A DNA stretch of 64,000 nt from an uncultured Subdoligranulum sp. (GCA_902496185.1 CABUZX010000006.1:1-64000), one strand, 5' to 3'. Positions 43,071-52,186 are shown, counted from the first letter of the stretch. Made by a program: numbers and translations. The notes: generated by a model from the letters alone, not told the origin.

Positions 43071-44453
43071 CTAAATTACTTCCGTTTCGTCAACGCACAA
43101 TTCTTCACTTAAAATTTTTTTAATTTGCGAGCAACAGTAACATCTTTGACAACGCCCCATACCTGCGCGCGTACGGCGTTTTACTCCGTCAAGACTCTTT
43201 GCGCCAACGGGACGACGGATAGAATCCCTAATTTCACCCTCGCTAACCGTTTCGCAACGACATACTATTTTGCCGTACTCTGGATTTTTTTCCGTAAGAA
43301 TCTTACGTTCTTCCTCCGTCATTGAAGCAATGTGCGGAATATCCTTACGTTTTGCATCAAAATTGGGATTACGCGCTAAACAGTATTGCTTTGCGATTTC
43401 TTCCGAAGCATAAACCGCCAAAGCTGGCGCGCTCGTAAGCCCCGGCGACTCTATTGCCGCTAAATTAAAAAATCCTTTTTGCGCCCAGCCTATTACAAAG
43501 TCCCCCGTAGAACCGTGCGCCCTGTTGCCTGCAAATTGTGTTATTTTAAGGTTTCTGTCAAGTGTTGGTATCAGCAAAATACCCTTTTGCCAAAGTGTTT
43601 CAAGCCCTTCTTTAGTGGTTTTAACGTCGTCTTTATCCAATATATCCACCGAAGTAGGCCCTACGAGAATATTTCCGTGAGTGGTTTTAGTAACCAATAC
43701 TCCTTTACCCATTTTTGACGGAAGTCTGAATATAGTATGCTCTACTATGTCTCCGCAATATTTGTCCAACAACATATATTCGCCTTTGCGCGGAGTAATG
43801 AAAAAACTCGGAGAGTCGTTTGCCATATCGTTGATTTCGTCGGCGTACACTCCCGCGCAGTTAGCAACGACGTTTGCAAAAAAGGTTTTTTCACCGCAAA
43901 AAACTTCAAATCCGTCGTCGACCTTTTTGATCGCGTCAACCTTACAATTAAACTCAAACCTAACCCCGTTTGTGTACGCGTTTTGAGCGTAAGCAACCGT
44001 CATTTCGTAAGGGCTGACTATTCCGCTTTGTGGCGCGTAAAGAGCAAAAGCGACGTCATCAGACAAATTAGGTTCTATTTTTTTTGCTTCCTCCCCTGTG
44101 ATGATTTTTAAACCTTCTACGCCGTTGAGACGGCCCTGCTCCAAAAGCTTTTGCAAGGCAGAAAAATCGTCCTCTTTAAAACAGGTAACGAAAGCACCGT
44201 TACGTTTAAAAGGAAACTCAAGGTCTCTTGCTAACTCGTCAAACATTGCATTTCCTAAAACGTTGAATTTTGCTTTATTTGTGCCGGGTTTTGCGTCAAA
44301 CCCTGCATGAACTATTCCGCTGTTGGCTTTACTCGTGCCTTCACTTACGTCAATACATTTTTCCAACACGACAATTTCGCAGTCAAAACGCGACATTTCT
44401 CTTGCAAGAGCGCAACCGACCACTCCACCGCCTATAATCAATATTTTTGTCAT
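43071..44453 (-). CDS. FAD-dependent glycerol-3-phosphate dehydrogenase (GlpA-like) with BFD [2Fe-2S] domain
   Basis: 460 residues from the ATG at 44453, which has GGAGAA upstream. The N-terminal ILIIGGGVVGCALAREMSRF is a dinucleotide fold, with GIVHAGFDAKPGTNKAKF near 46. DAO-type FAD oxidoreductase. The C-terminal 70 residues form a BFD-like [2Fe-2S] domain: IVCRCETVSEGEI and GRCQRCYCC. This matches the anaerobic clostridial GlpA-like oxidoreductase; the usual partner genes (a second FAD protein and a DUF1667 protein) are not next to it. It feeds dihydroxyacetone phosphate to glycolysis. Confidence 0.9.
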   Translation of the reverse strand: MTKILIIGGGVVGCALAREMSRFDCEIVVLEKCIDVSEGTSKANSGIVHAGFDAKPGTNKAKFNVLGNAMFDELARDLEFPFKRNGAFVTCFKEDDFSALQKLLEQGRLNGVEGLKIITGEEAKKIEPNLSDDVAFALYAPQSGIVSPYEMTVAYAQNAYTNGVRFEFNCKVDAIKKVDDGFEVFCGEKTFFANVVANCAGVYADEINDMANDSPSFFITPRKGEYMLLDKYCGDIVEHTIFRLPSKMGKGVLVTKTTHGNILVGPTSVDILDKDDVKTTKEGLETLWQKGILLIPTLDRNLKITQFAGNRAHGSTGDFVIGWAQKGFFNLAAIESPGLTSAPALAVYASEEIAKQYCLARNPNFDAKRKDIPHIASMTEEERKILTEKNPEYGKIVCRCETVSEGEIRDSIRRPVGAKSLDGVKRRTRAGMGRCQRCYCCSQIKKILSEELCVDETEVI

Positions 44454-44622
44454 GATAGTTCTCCGAAAAAACAATTGCTTTTTGATTTGTTTCGTTATTT
44501 TTTATTAAATCTTGTTAAATAATATACCTATACAAAATAATCTATTTAAAAAATATTTTAGCACCTTTGCCGTCATAAATCAATAATTATCAAAATATTT
44601 TTCCAACGTATTTAAAAAATCC

Positions 44623-44651
44623 TTGTCGCATACAAAAATTTGTGCTAATAT
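44623..44651 (+). promoter_or_regulatory. Sigma-A promoter placed for a leaderless start (rdgB)
   Basis: -35 TTGTCG (44623-44628), 17-base spacer, -10 TAATAT (44646-44651), then 6 bases to the ATG at 44658. No ribosome site. Confidence 0.55.
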
Positions 44652-44657
44652 GTTTTT

Positions 44658-45242
44658 ATGAAACTGATTATTGCAACTCACAACCAACACAAGGTGGAAG
44701 AAATCAAACAAATACTTAACGGCAAATTTGACACCATACTTTCGGCGTCCGAAGCAGGTCTTTCGGCGGAAGTAGAAGAAACAGGCGCTACTTATTTTGA
44801 AAACGCCAAACTTAAGGCTCAATACGTAAAAAATCAAACGAAAGATTGCGCGGTTTTGAGCGACGACTCGGGTTTAAGCGTAAATTGCCTCAACGGCGAA
44901 CCCGGCGTTAACAGCAATAGATTTTTTATCGAAGGAGACTACAAAGCAAATAGACAACATTTGCTCAAAGTAATGCAAGGCAAAACAGATCGTAGCGCAA
45001 AATTTGAAACCTGCGTAGTATTTATCTACCCCGACGGAAAAATTATTTCCGCTACGGGCTGTACCACCGGTACTATCACCACGAAGGAAATCGGCGACGG
45101 TAGCTTTGGCTATGAGTGCGTATTTAAGAGTGATGACTTGGGGATTACTTTCGGTCAAGCAACTAAAGAACAAAAGAATTCCGTAAGCCACAGAGCAAGA
45201 GCAATACGCAACCTTTGCCAACTGTTAGAAAATTTTAATTAA
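44658..45242 (+). CDS. rdgB: dITP/XTP pyrophosphatase (RdgB/HAM1)
   Basis: 194 residues. It removes dITP and XTP from the nucleotide pool. The N-terminal IIATHNQHKVEEIKQIL near 4-20, the catalytic LSDDSGLSVNCLNGEPGV near 67-84 and the C-terminal SHRARAIRNL near 178 are diagnostic. HAM1-family proteins usually have SARY after the GxPG motif; here it reads NSNRFF, a mild variation. There is no Shine-Dalgarno; a promoter 6 bases before the ATG predicts a leaderless mRNA. It reads toward the tRNA cluster. Confidence 0.93.
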   Translation: MKLIIATHNQHKVEEIKQILNGKFDTILSASEAGLSAEVEETGATYFENAKLKAQYVKNQTKDCAVLSDDSGLSVNCLNGEPGVNSNRFFIEGDYKANRQHLLKVMQGKTDRSAKFETCVVFIYPDGKIISATGCTTGTITTKEIGDGSFGYECVFKSDDLGITFGQATKEQKNSVSHRARAIRNLCQLLENFN

Positions 45243-45257
45243 AATACACTCAAAAAC

Positions 45258-45286
45258 TTGACAAGCAATTTTGAATGTGCTATTAT
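45258..45286 (+). promoter_or_regulatory. Promoter of the tRNA cluster
   Basis: -35 TTGACA (45258-45263), 17-base spacer, -10 TATTAT (45281-45286), start site about 10 bases before tRNA-Gly. Confidence 0.85.
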
Positions 45287-45302
45287 TTTTTAGCGTTGTT
45301 GT

Positions 45303-45376
45303 GCGGGTGTAGTTCAATGGTAGAATACCAGCCTTCCAAGCTGGCCGCGTGGGTCCGATTCCCATCACCCGCTCCA
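45303..45376 (+). tRNA. tRNA-Gly (TCC)
   Basis: 74 bases with CCA encoded. Acceptor GCGGGTG/CACCCGC, anticodon loop CTTCCAA. First of six tRNAs in one transcript. Confidence 0.96.
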
Positions 45377-45404
45377 AAAGAATTACTCACTGGGCAAGAT
45401 TTTT

Positions 45405-45481
45405 GTGCCTGTAGCTCAGCAGGATAGAGCAACGGCCTTCTAAGCCGTGTGTCGGGGGTTCGAATCCCTTCAGGCACGCCA
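45405..45481 (+). tRNA. tRNA-Arg (TCT)
   Basis: 77 bases with CCA encoded. Acceptor GTGCCTG/CAGGCAC, anticodon loop CTTCTAA, T-arm GGGTTCGAATCCC. Confidence 0.96.
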
Positions 45482-45487
45482 TTATGC

Positions 45488-45565
45488 GGTGGGTGTAGTT
45501 CAGTTGGTTAGAATGCCAGATTGTGACTCTGGAGGTCATGGGTTCAACTCCCATCACTCACCCCA
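45488..45565 (+). tRNA. tRNA-His (GTG)
   Basis: 78 bases with CCA encoded. The extra 5' G (G-1, base 45488) pairs with discriminator C73, the histidine identity element. Anticodon loop TTGTGAC. Confidence 0.96.
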
Positions 45566-45584
45566 TTACCCCAACAATCCCTAT

Positions 45585-45659
45585 AGGGGTGTCGCCAAGC
45601 GGTAAGGCACTAGACTTTGACTCTAGTATTCGTAGGTTCAAATCCTGCCACCCCTGCCA
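45585..45659 (+). tRNA. tRNA-Gln (TTG)
   Basis: 75 bases with CCA encoded. Acceptor AGGGGTG/CACCCCT, anticodon loop CTTTGAC. Its body is close to the CTG isoacceptor at 40786-40860, consistent with a duplication. Confidence 0.96.
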
Positions 45660-45662
45660 CGT

Positions 45663-45738
45663 GATTCATTAGCTCAGCCGGTAGAGCACTTGACTTTTAA
45701 TCAAGGTGTCCCGGGTTCGAATCCCGGATGGATCACCA
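45663..45738 (+). tRNA. tRNA-Lys (TTT)
   Basis: 76 bases with CCA encoded. Acceptor GATTCAT/ATGGATC, anticodon loop CTTTTAA. Three bases separate it from tRNA-Gln. Confidence 0.96.
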
Positions 45739-45744
45739 ATACAC

Positions 45745-45820
45745 GCATCATTAGCTCAGTTGGTAGAGCACCTGACTCTTAATCAGGGTGTCCAGGGTTC
45801 GAGTCCCTGATGGTGTACCA
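45745..45820 (+). tRNA. tRNA-Lys (CTT)
   Basis: 76 bases with CCA encoded. Acceptor GCATCAT/ATGGTGT with several G-U pairs, anticodon loop CTCTTAA. Closely related to the preceding tRNA-Lys; last of the cluster. Confidence 0.95.
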
Positions 45821-45855
45821 AAAAATCCATACGGTATATGTCGTATGGATTTTTT
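45821..45855 (+). terminator. Terminator of the tRNA cluster
   Basis: Perfect 13-bp stem (45821-45833 with 45842-45854) with an eight-base loop, followed by T. It starts directly after the CCA of tRNA-Lys(CTT). Confidence 0.9.
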
Positions 45856-45887
45856 ACTTTTTAATATATTTTGCCCTACTCTACTAA

Positions 45888-45918
45888 AAAAAGCGACGAA
45901 TTATTTTCGTCGCTTTTT
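45888..45918 (-). terminator. Terminator of the antiporter transcript
   Basis: Perfect 13-bp stem (45888-45900 with 45906-45918) with a TTATT loop. The minus strand continues with T7. It lies 15 bases after the stop of the candidate small ORF 45934-46050. Confidence 0.88.
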
Positions 45919-45933
45919 ACAATATTTCAAAAA

Positions 45934-46050
45934 TTATTCTGCAGTTTCGGAAATAACCGTCGTTCCGTAATCAGAAAAAACCCAAGTCATTTCGGAAGTT
46001 TCGCTCAAATAGTTTAAAACACGCTTGATACAATAAAAACCAATCGTCAA
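45934..46050 (-). CDS. Candidate 38-residue peptide after the antiporter gene
   Basis: Short frame beginning with TTG at 46050, whose bases overlap the antiporter TGA stop (TTGA), and ending TAA just before a terminator. It reads MTIGFYCIKRVLNYLSETSE, then an acidic end. The arrangement (coupled start, then terminator) explains the 130 bases between the antiporter stop and the terminator. There is no ribosome site and no family I know; it may be only an untranslated 3' region. Confidence 0.3.
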   Translation of the reverse strand: MTIGFYCIKRVLNYLSETSEMTWVFSDYGTTVISETAE

Positions 46051-47309
46051 TTAGATTGATTTGTTTCCACTGGCAAGTGCTCCAAAGTAACGTATTGTTT
46101 TTTGTAAGAAAGCTTCAGCAGTAACGGCGTCAACAAAGAGCTGACTATTATCAAAATAAGTACGAAAGGCATTATCGCGGGGTCTACCATACCGTTGTCT
46201 ATACCTTTTTGAGTACAAACAAGCACTACTTCCGCGCGAGCCATCATACCTATACCAACACGCAAACTGTCCTTTATACCGTACTTGCAAATTAGACCGC
46301 CAAGTCCTCCGCCCAATACTTTGCCCAAAAGACCGATAAAAACGTAAGCTAATCCAAACCCAACAAAAGCCATATTAAGTCCGTTAAAAGTAGTTGTTAA
46401 ACAAATGTTGGCAAAAAAGACGGGAGAAAAAATCATATAATTACTTGTCTCTACCCTATAGTCAAGATCGGATGTATTTTTTAATCCCGACAAAACCATA
46501 CCGGCAATAAAAGCGCCGGTAATATCTGCTACGCCAAAGATCTTTTCCGCGCAGTAAGAGTACAAAAAGCAAATTGCCAAGCCAAAAACGGATACGCGCA
46601 ATTTATGAGGCCATTTTTCGTCCATCCATTTAAATACTTTGTGAATAAGCACGCCAACGGCAACGGCAAGAGCAAAAAATATCAGCATTTTGCCTATCAT
46701 CCACAAAACTTCGCCAGCGCCTGAAGAAACACCCGAAACGGAAGAATTTTTTAAGCCAATAACAAGCGACAACAAAATTACGCCGATAATGTCGTCCAAA
46801 ATCGCGGCGGAAATTATGGAAGCACCCAACTTTCCGTTGAGTTTGCCAAGCTCCTTAAGGGTAGCTACGGTGACGCTTACCGACGTTGCCGACAATATTA
46901 CGCCATAAAAAATGTTGTCATAAAGATTTTGAGACAACATTGAAAATCCACCGTTAAACAAGGTTGCTACCAAAAACCCCAAACCACAAGGGATTATTAC
47001 GCCTAATGCGGTAATAACAACGCACGACCAACCCGTTTTTTTAAATTGAGTAAGGTCAGTCTCAAGTCCCGCGGAAAACATAATGAGTATTACGCCTATT
47101 TTTGCAATAAAGGACAAACCTTCGAGCGTACCGCCTTCACCCACCGTAAATATTGTTTGACTGGGAATATAACGTATAAGCCCTAATAATAAACCCGCAA
47201 TCAACATACCTATTACCTTTGGCAAGCCAAAACGTTGACACACCATAGACAATAGTTTTGAGAGCAACAAAATCAATCCCAACGGCAATAAAATTTCAAA
47301 ATATGCCAT
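46047..47309 (-). CDS. Cation/proton antiporter, CPA2 family
   Basis: 420 residues with about twelve membrane helices. The CPA2/KefB-type core shows GLPKVIGMLIAGLLLG near 28-43, FSAGLETDLTQFKK near 78-91, SATSVSVTVATLKELGKL near 137 and ILDDIIGVILLSLVIGL near 168 (the paired aspartates). The soluble RCK/TrkA-N domain of KefB/C is absent. It exchanges Na+ or K+ for H+. AAAGGTGA precedes the ATG. No regulatory partner is adjacent; c-di-AMP from CdaA controls some relatives, but nothing here shows it. Confidence 0.88.
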   Translation of the reverse strand: MAYFEILLPLGLILLLSKLLSMVCQRFGLPKVIGMLIAGLLLGLIRYIPSQTIFTVGEGGTLEGLSFIAKIGVILIMFSAGLETDLTQFKKTGWSCVVITALGVIIPCGLGFLVATLFNGGFSMLSQNLYDNIFYGVILSATSVSVTVATLKELGKLNGKLGASIISAAILDDIIGVILLSLVIGLKNSSVSGVSSGAGEVLWMIGKMLIFFALAVAVGVLIHKVFKWMDEKWPHKLRVSVFGLAICFLYSYCAEKIFGVADITGAFIAGMVLSGLKNTSDLDYRVETSNYMIFSPVFFANICLTTTFNGLNMAFVGFGLAYVFIGLLGKVLGGGLGGLICKYGIKDSLRVGIGMMARAEVVLVCTQKGIDNGMVDPAIMPFVLILIIVSSLLTPLLLKLSYKKQYVTLEHLPVETNQSN

Positions 47310-47408
47310 AATTCACCTTTGGTTTTTTAATCTATGCTTATAAGCACCATTACATTTTTACACTTGATTAGTTTTTTGTCAAGCAAAACACCTTAAATAA
47401 AAGACCAA

Positions 47409-48062
47409 TTATCCATTAAAACTTTTTAGCATTTTTTCAATTGGAATATCGTCCGCGAAAGCTTTTGTTTTTGTGATTTTGCACAAAGAATAATTAATAT
47501 TGTTTTGATTACACAAATATTTGACCAATCTTTCTGCCCTAAGATTTTTGTTACCAAACGACAAAACAACACGCAAACAATCGTTATTCAAAGATTCCGC
47601 CTCAAAAATCATTTCGCCTACTTTTTGAGTTTGCAGTACGTTTTGCTTGTCAAGATACTCTATCGTATAGTCCGAGTTATCTATCATATCAGACAAATTA
47701 ATTTTGCCTATATCGGGAGCGTTAATACAATATTCCGCCCGAGTAATAATTTTGGCAAAGTTGGGATTCTTTGCAAAGTTGTAAATTTCCGTTGCCTTTA
47801 TACCTTCGGGGCAAACAGCATTGAATTGATTTAAAAAATCCTTGCCGTAATTGGTTGAAGTTTCTATAGTAACGTACTCGCAAAGAGTTTCCATACCAAG
47901 TGGCGTCGGTGGAGAAAAAAATATTCTCATATGCGGATTAAACCCCTGACTGTACTCTACGTCTATTTTTGCGCGACGGATTATACGTTGAAACACTCTC
48001 AACAAATCAATGTGCGAAATTGCCGAAACGGGAAATTTTTTTGTATACTCAATTACCAGCAT
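47409..48062 (-). CDS. DUF2344 / TIGR03936 protein, radical-SAM-associated
   Basis: 217 residues. It begins LVIEYTKKFPVSAISHIDLLRVFQRIIRRA and has VEYSQGFNPHMRIFFSPPTPLGMET near 37-61, the family signature. It almost always travels with the TIGR03960 radical SAM gene and is often fused to it. Here it overlaps that gene's 3' end by 14 bases. Its biochemical role is unknown; the clostridial neighbourhood often leads to rng and rplU, which are not here. Confidence 0.88.
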   Translation of the reverse strand: MLVIEYTKKFPVSAISHIDLLRVFQRIIRRAKIDVEYSQGFNPHMRIFFSPPTPLGMETLCEYVTIETSTNYGKDFLNQFNAVCPEGIKATEIYNFAKNPNFAKIITRAEYCINAPDIGKINLSDMIDNSDYTIEYLDKQNVLQTQKVGEMIFEAESLNNDCLRVVLSFGNKNLRAERLVKYLCNQNNINYSLCKITKTKAFADDIPIEKMLKSFNG

Positions 48063-49830
48063 TACAAAACCCCTCCTTTGTAAGACCGCATCCGTTGCAT
48101 CCTTTCAAACAACTTTGCGTAGTGGCGCAACCGTAAGCCAACAAAGCTTCTTTTTTAAGATATTGTTTATCCACGCCAATGGACACAAAATCCCACGGCA
48201 ACAATTGGTCAAAGTCTTTTTTTGCAAGCACTGCGCTTTGATCAAAATTAAATTGTTTAAGCGCGTCAAAATAATTTTGCGGATTAAAATATTCGCTCCA
48301 TGCGTCGAATTTTGCGCCGTTTTTGTAGGCTTGTTCCAACACGCGGGCAAGAGTACGTCCGCCCCTTGCAAGCAACGCCTCTATATGGCTGGTATTGTAG
48401 TCGTGCCACGAAAGATTGATTTTGTATTGCCTAAACAAGTCTCTCAACAAAGATTGCTTTTGGTCGATAAGCTCCTTGTCGGAAAACTCCTCCCATTCAA
48501 AGGGCGTAAACGGCTTTGGTATAAATATCGACACGCTTGCCGACAAATTTAAAAATTTGCCTTTCTGTTTGTAAGTAAAAAACAGTTGCTTTATTTTGTT
48601 AGCAAGATGAGCAATACCTGCAACGTCCTCCATTGTTTCCGTCGGCAACCCTATCATAAAATAAAGTTTGACAGAGCTAAAACCTTTTTGAAAAGCGTCT
48701 TTAAGGGTATCGAAAATCTCCTCTTCCGTCACGTTTTTGTTAATAACGTCACGCAAGCGTTGCGTACCTGCTTCGGGAGCAAAGGTAAGGGCTATCTTTT
48801 TTTCTGTATCGTAATAAGAGGCGTCAAAACTATCCATACGCAAGCTCGGTATAGAAAGACCTATTTTGTTTTGGTTTACCCAAGGAATAAGCTCCTGCAT
48901 CAACGGTCTAAGCCCGCTGTAGTCCCCAGTACTTAAACTTGACAGGGAAAGTTCGTCATAGCCGGTATTTTTAATTATATCTTTGCATATTTGCATGACC
49001 GTCTCGGGCTTACGTTCTCTCACTGGACGATAAATAAACCCCGCCTGACAAAAACGGCAACCGTTTGCGCAACCCCTAAACAATTCCGCAACGCCTCTGT
49101 CGTGTACTATTTCGAGATTAGGCACGAGCGCCGTATGCGGAAAAAACGTTTTGTCCAAGTCCCTTTCCTTGTACTGTTTGACGGGCTTGTCAAAAGACAT
49201 TGCTATAGGCTTGTCCCCCTCGTAAGAAACGTTTAACAACTCGGGCACGTAAATACAATCCAACTCTCTTTGCAAGAGTTTTAAAAATTCCTTTTTGGAA
49301 AGATGCTTGTTTTCTTTCTTCAGACGCAATACTTCCGCCCAAGGAGTTTCGCCGTCGCCAAGCATAAATGCGTCAAAAAACGGAGCTATCGGTTCGGGAT
49401 TGACGGCGCACGGTCCTCCTCCTATAACTATGGGGAAACTTTCGTCCCTATTTGCAGAGTACAAAGGAAAACCCGCAAGATCCAGCATATACAACACCGT
49501 CGTGTAGGACAACTCGTATTGTAAACTGAATCCAACGAAGGAAAAATCAAAAAAGGACGAGTCCGTCTCCAAGCTTGTCAATTTTTTGCCGTTGTCTAAC
49601 AGCCATTTACCCATATCAGGCCAAGGGGCGTAACACCTTTCGCACTTGGCGTAAGGAATTTGATTGATACCAAAATACAAAATACGCGTACCGACGTTGC
49701 TCATGCCTACTTCATAAACGTCCGGAAAACACAACAAAAGAGATGCGTCGGCTTGTTTCTTGACGTCTGGAGTACCGTATTCACCACCGCAATATCTGGC
49801 GGGTTTTTGCACGCTTTCAATAAATTTCAT
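48049..49830 (-). CDS. Radical SAM protein, TIGR03960 family
   Basis: 593 residues. An N-terminal B12-binding-like region (PDVYEVGMSNVGTRILY near 35) is followed by the radical SAM core with the [4Fe-4S] motif CANGCRFCQAG near 253 and FAPEAGTQRLRDVINKN near 350. Cysteines at the C-terminus (GCATTQSCLKGCNGCG) suggest an auxiliary cluster. The reaction is unknown; an RNA or ribosome-related modification is often supposed from its neighbours. The ATG overlaps the spoIVFB stop (ATGA). Confidence 0.88.
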   Translation of the reverse strand: MKFIESVQKPARYCGGEYGTPDVKKQADASLLLCFPDVYEVGMSNVGTRILYFGINQIPYAKCERCYAPWPDMGKWLLDNGKKLTSLETDSSFFDFSFVGFSLQYELSYTTVLYMLDLAGFPLYSANRDESFPIVIGGGPCAVNPEPIAPFFDAFMLGDGETPWAEVLRLKKENKHLSKKEFLKLLQRELDCIYVPELLNVSYEGDKPIAMSFDKPVKQYKERDLDKTFFPHTALVPNLEIVHDRGVAELFRGCANGCRFCQAGFIYRPVRERKPETVMQICKDIIKNTGYDELSLSSLSTGDYSGLRPLMQELIPWVNQNKIGLSIPSLRMDSFDASYYDTEKKIALTFAPEAGTQRLRDVINKNVTEEEIFDTLKDAFQKGFSSVKLYFMIGLPTETMEDVAGIAHLANKIKQLFFTYKQKGKFLNLSASVSIFIPKPFTPFEWEEFSDKELIDQKQSLLRDLFRQYKINLSWHDYNTSHIEALLARGGRTLARVLEQAYKNGAKFDAWSEYFNPQNYFDALKQFNFDQSAVLAKKDFDQLLPWDFVSIGVDKQYLKKEALLAYGCATTQSCLKGCNGCGLTKEGFCNAGN

Positions 49831-50708
49831 ATTGCATATTTTATCAAATTTTTCAGTTGAGTGTCAAGCGTACAAGCAGTTAAACAATAATTGATTTGAG
49901 TTTGCTCCAAAACAAAAAAATCTTTTTCGCCAAGCACAACGGTAATTTGATAAAAACAATTGTCCTTTAACTTTTTAAGCACCTCGTACAAAGTCGCCTC
50001 TCCGTCAAAGACTAAACATTTTTTTTCTACGCCCTTTTTTATTGCCTGTTTGCTCGCGCCGATATAAGTTTTGCGGGAGTAAATTGCTTTTTTTGTTTCC
50101 GCGTTACTTGTCAACACCAAAAAAAATCCGAATACCCCGCAAGAATAAAAGTTTTGTTTAAACAAAATTCCCACCAAAAACACGGCAAAAAACAAACATC
50201 CCACCACTAAAGAGGCAACTCTACTAACTTTGAGCGCCCGTTTTAATCCGTGATTTTTTTTAACTGACGCAACGAAAATTCTACCGCCGTCCAACGGATA
50301 ACACGGCAATAGATTGGTCAACGCAAGAGAAATATTGCAGGAGACAAAATTCGCGCTCCATACGTACGCGGAGGGAAAAACCCACCAAAGTGCCACGGTC
50401 AACGTAGCTAAAATTATATTGACAAGCGGACCGGCAATTGCAATTTTTATACCGTCAAGACAATCTACGTCGTCAAAATCTCCGTACAGCACCGCGCCGA
50501 AAGCCGACAATTTGATACTGTGGCAATCGTATTTAAGTTTTTTGGCAACAAAAAAGTGCGCAAATTCGTGAATAAGCACACTTATTGTATACAAACCGAG
50601 CAAATATCCGCTTTTTGACAAAATAGCTACAAAAGCCAATATCCAAAAGCTCGGCAGTACCGAAAACTCAAAAGATTGTTTATTGTTTACGTTGATTAAA
50701 CCTTCCAT
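49827..50708 (-). CDS. spoIVFB: SpoIVFB-like site-2 protease (M50)
   Basis: 293 residues. An intramembrane zinc protease with HEFAHFF near 47 (HExxH) and NLLPCYPLDGGRI near 131-143 (the NPDG-type aspartate). About five to six membrane helices precede a C-terminal CBS-like domain (LVFDGEATLYEVLKKLKDNCFYQITV). In Bacillus it cleaves pro-sigma-K in the mother cell. Its place after minD and a SpoIVFA-like gene matches the Bacillus order minCD-spoIVFA-spoIVFB. It overlaps both neighbours by 4-13 bases. Confidence 0.92.
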   Translation of the reverse strand: MEGLINVNNKQSFEFSVLPSFWILAFVAILSKSGYLLGLYTISVLIHEFAHFFVAKKLKYDCHSIKLSAFGAVLYGDFDDVDCLDGIKIAIAGPLVNIILATLTVALWWVFPSAYVWSANFVSCNISLALTNLLPCYPLDGGRIFVASVKKNHGLKRALKVSRVASLVVGCLFFAVFLVGILFKQNFYSCGVFGFFLVLTSNAETKKAIYSRKTYIGASKQAIKKGVEKKCLVFDGEATLYEVLKKLKDNCFYQITVVLGEKDFFVLEQTQINYCLTACTLDTQLKNLIKYAI

Positions 50709-51343
50709 ACCAACGAATAGTTGACGGTCGTAATATCCTTGACGACTTCGCCGTCATACAATAAATTGACGCAGGCAATATCGGAATATTTGCCCAAAAC
50801 GGCTTGTTCGCTTAAGCTATCTCCTACTGACACTAAAACTTTGGTAAGTCCACTGTAAACTATCTGTAATTTGTCGTCTACTGCAACCGTAACTGTAGTT
50901 TCTGTGGCGTCGCTTACCGTACCCTTTTTAAAGTTTAGCAAAACCTTACCGCCGGTGACGGAAACCGTACCGTTATCTACGCTATCAACCGTTACGTTTA
51001 TCGGTAGATTTATCGTATCGTCTATTCGTTGTTGCTCGGCAATAACTTGCACGATATTTTGATTGTAGCCCGATTTAGCCAACGCAAATACTTCGCCAGC
51101 AAAACCGTTTTCTACAAAATTCATTGCAATCAAAGTACCCAACACCAAAACACAAACAAAACTGCGTACTATCCATTTTTTTGCGCCGGACAAGGCGTTT
51201 GTTTGCCTGTTTAGCCTTGAATTTATCCTAACAAAGGACAAAGCGTCTTGTTCTTCCTGAATATAATTTCTTTGAGAATAACTGATATCCAGCCAATCGT
51301 CTTCTGTTGCTACACACTCGCAGAGTTTAACGTCTTCGTTCAT
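50696..51343 (-). CDS. SpoIVFA-like single-pass membrane protein
   Basis: 215 residues: about 60 cytoplasmic, one membrane helix (about 60-78), then an extracytoplasmic helix and a beta-rich domain with repeated VTVD/VSVTGGKVLL strands. Position and topology are those of SpoIVFA, the regulator that holds SpoIVFB inactive. The usual C-terminal LytM/M23 segment cannot be recognised: the metal histidines are absent. The assignment rests mainly on gene order. GGGGG precedes the ATG, and it overlaps spoIVFB by 13 bases. Confidence 0.65.
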   Translation of the reverse strand: MNEDVKLCECVATEDDWLDISYSQRNYIQEEQDALSFVRINSRLNRQTNALSGAKKWIVRSFVCVLVLGTLIAMNFVENGFAGEVFALAKSGYNQNIVQVIAEQQRIDDTINLPINVTVDSVDNGTVSVTGGKVLLNFKKGTVSDATETTVTVAVDDKLQIVYSGLTKVLVSVGDSLSEQAVLGKYSDIACVNLLYDGEVVKDITTVNYSLVWKV

Positions 51344-51421
51344 AATAATCCCCCTAAATGTTTGTCTTTAGATATTATGTAACAACTAAAAAAATTATAC
51401 CCAATTTTTGGTTTTTTGATT

Positions 51422-52186
51422 TTACGCATTACGCTTGAGTTTGGAACGCAGTTTTGCAAACAAGCCGTTGTACTCTTTAAGATAATTATACATAGTTTGT
51501 TTGCCGTTTATGAGATTATCTGCCAAAACGTCAAAAAACTTGCTTTCCTTACGGCAAAAACCGTTTAAAGCGTCCACCTCAGGGACTATCCCCAACGGAG
51601 TCAAACCAAGTCGCGCAAATACCTCGTGCGCCGACATTTGAAATCCGGATTTTACAAGGTCGCCCCTTACCCTATTTGCTATTGCATAAATTTTGATGGG
51701 CGAAAACTTTTTTGCGTATTCTACTACCGCTTGCGCGTCCTTTATGCAAACAAAATGCGGAGTTACGACGGTCAAAACTTCATCCGTAAGTTTTAGCGCA
51801 AAGTCCAACGTCTCGTTTACGCCTGCTCCGCAATCAAACAAGATATAATCAAAGGCATTTTGCTCTCTTTTTATAAGACTGCTAAAATTGTAAAAGTTTG
51901 ATTTAGTAGGCGCAAAGCTTCCGCTAATTAAGCAATAAAGATTGGGCATTTTTGCGTCCGCCACCAAAGCTTGCCTAAAACGACATTTTTTATTTACAAC
52001 GTCGGCTATATCAAACACTATATTATCTTGACAACTCAAAAGCAAGTCGAGACTGTTTAATCCAAAGTCAAGATCAACAAGCAAAACTCGTTTGCATTGT
52101 TTTGCCAACGCAAAGCCGAGATTTGCCGTTATCGTACTTTTACCTACGCCACCTTTGCCACTAAGTATACAAATTTTTCTTGCCAT
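51422..52186 (-). CDS. minD: Septum-site-determining ATPase MinD
   Basis: 254 residues. Deviant Walker A SGKGGVGKSTITANLG near 9-24, DLDFGLNSLDLL near 38 and the Walker B FDCGAGV near 119. The C-terminal LKEYNGLFAKLRSKLKR is an amphipathic membrane-targeting helix. With MinC it blocks polar division. minC does not precede it here: the upstream gene is a divergent ATP-grasp. AAGGAG precedes the ATG, and a TATAAT box lies at 52205-52210. It begins a transcript through spoIVF and the radical SAM genes. Confidence 0.9.
   Translation of the reverse strand: MARKICILSGKGGVGKSTITANLGFALAKQCKRVLLVDLDFGLNSLDLLLSCQDNIVFDIADVVNKKCRFRQALVADAKMPNLYCLISGSFAPTKSNFYNFSSLIKREQNAFDYILFDCGAGVNETLDFALKLTDEVLTVVTPHFVCIKDAQAVVEYAKKFSPIKIYAIANRVRGDLVKSGFQMSAHEVFARLGLTPLGIVPEVDALNGFCRKESKFFDVLADNLINGKQTMYNYLKEYNGLFAKLRSKLKRNA

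Noticed and set aside
45303..45820. tRNA array as an integration site
   Set aside because: No integrase, no direct repeat of a tRNA 3' end and no mobile genes nearby.
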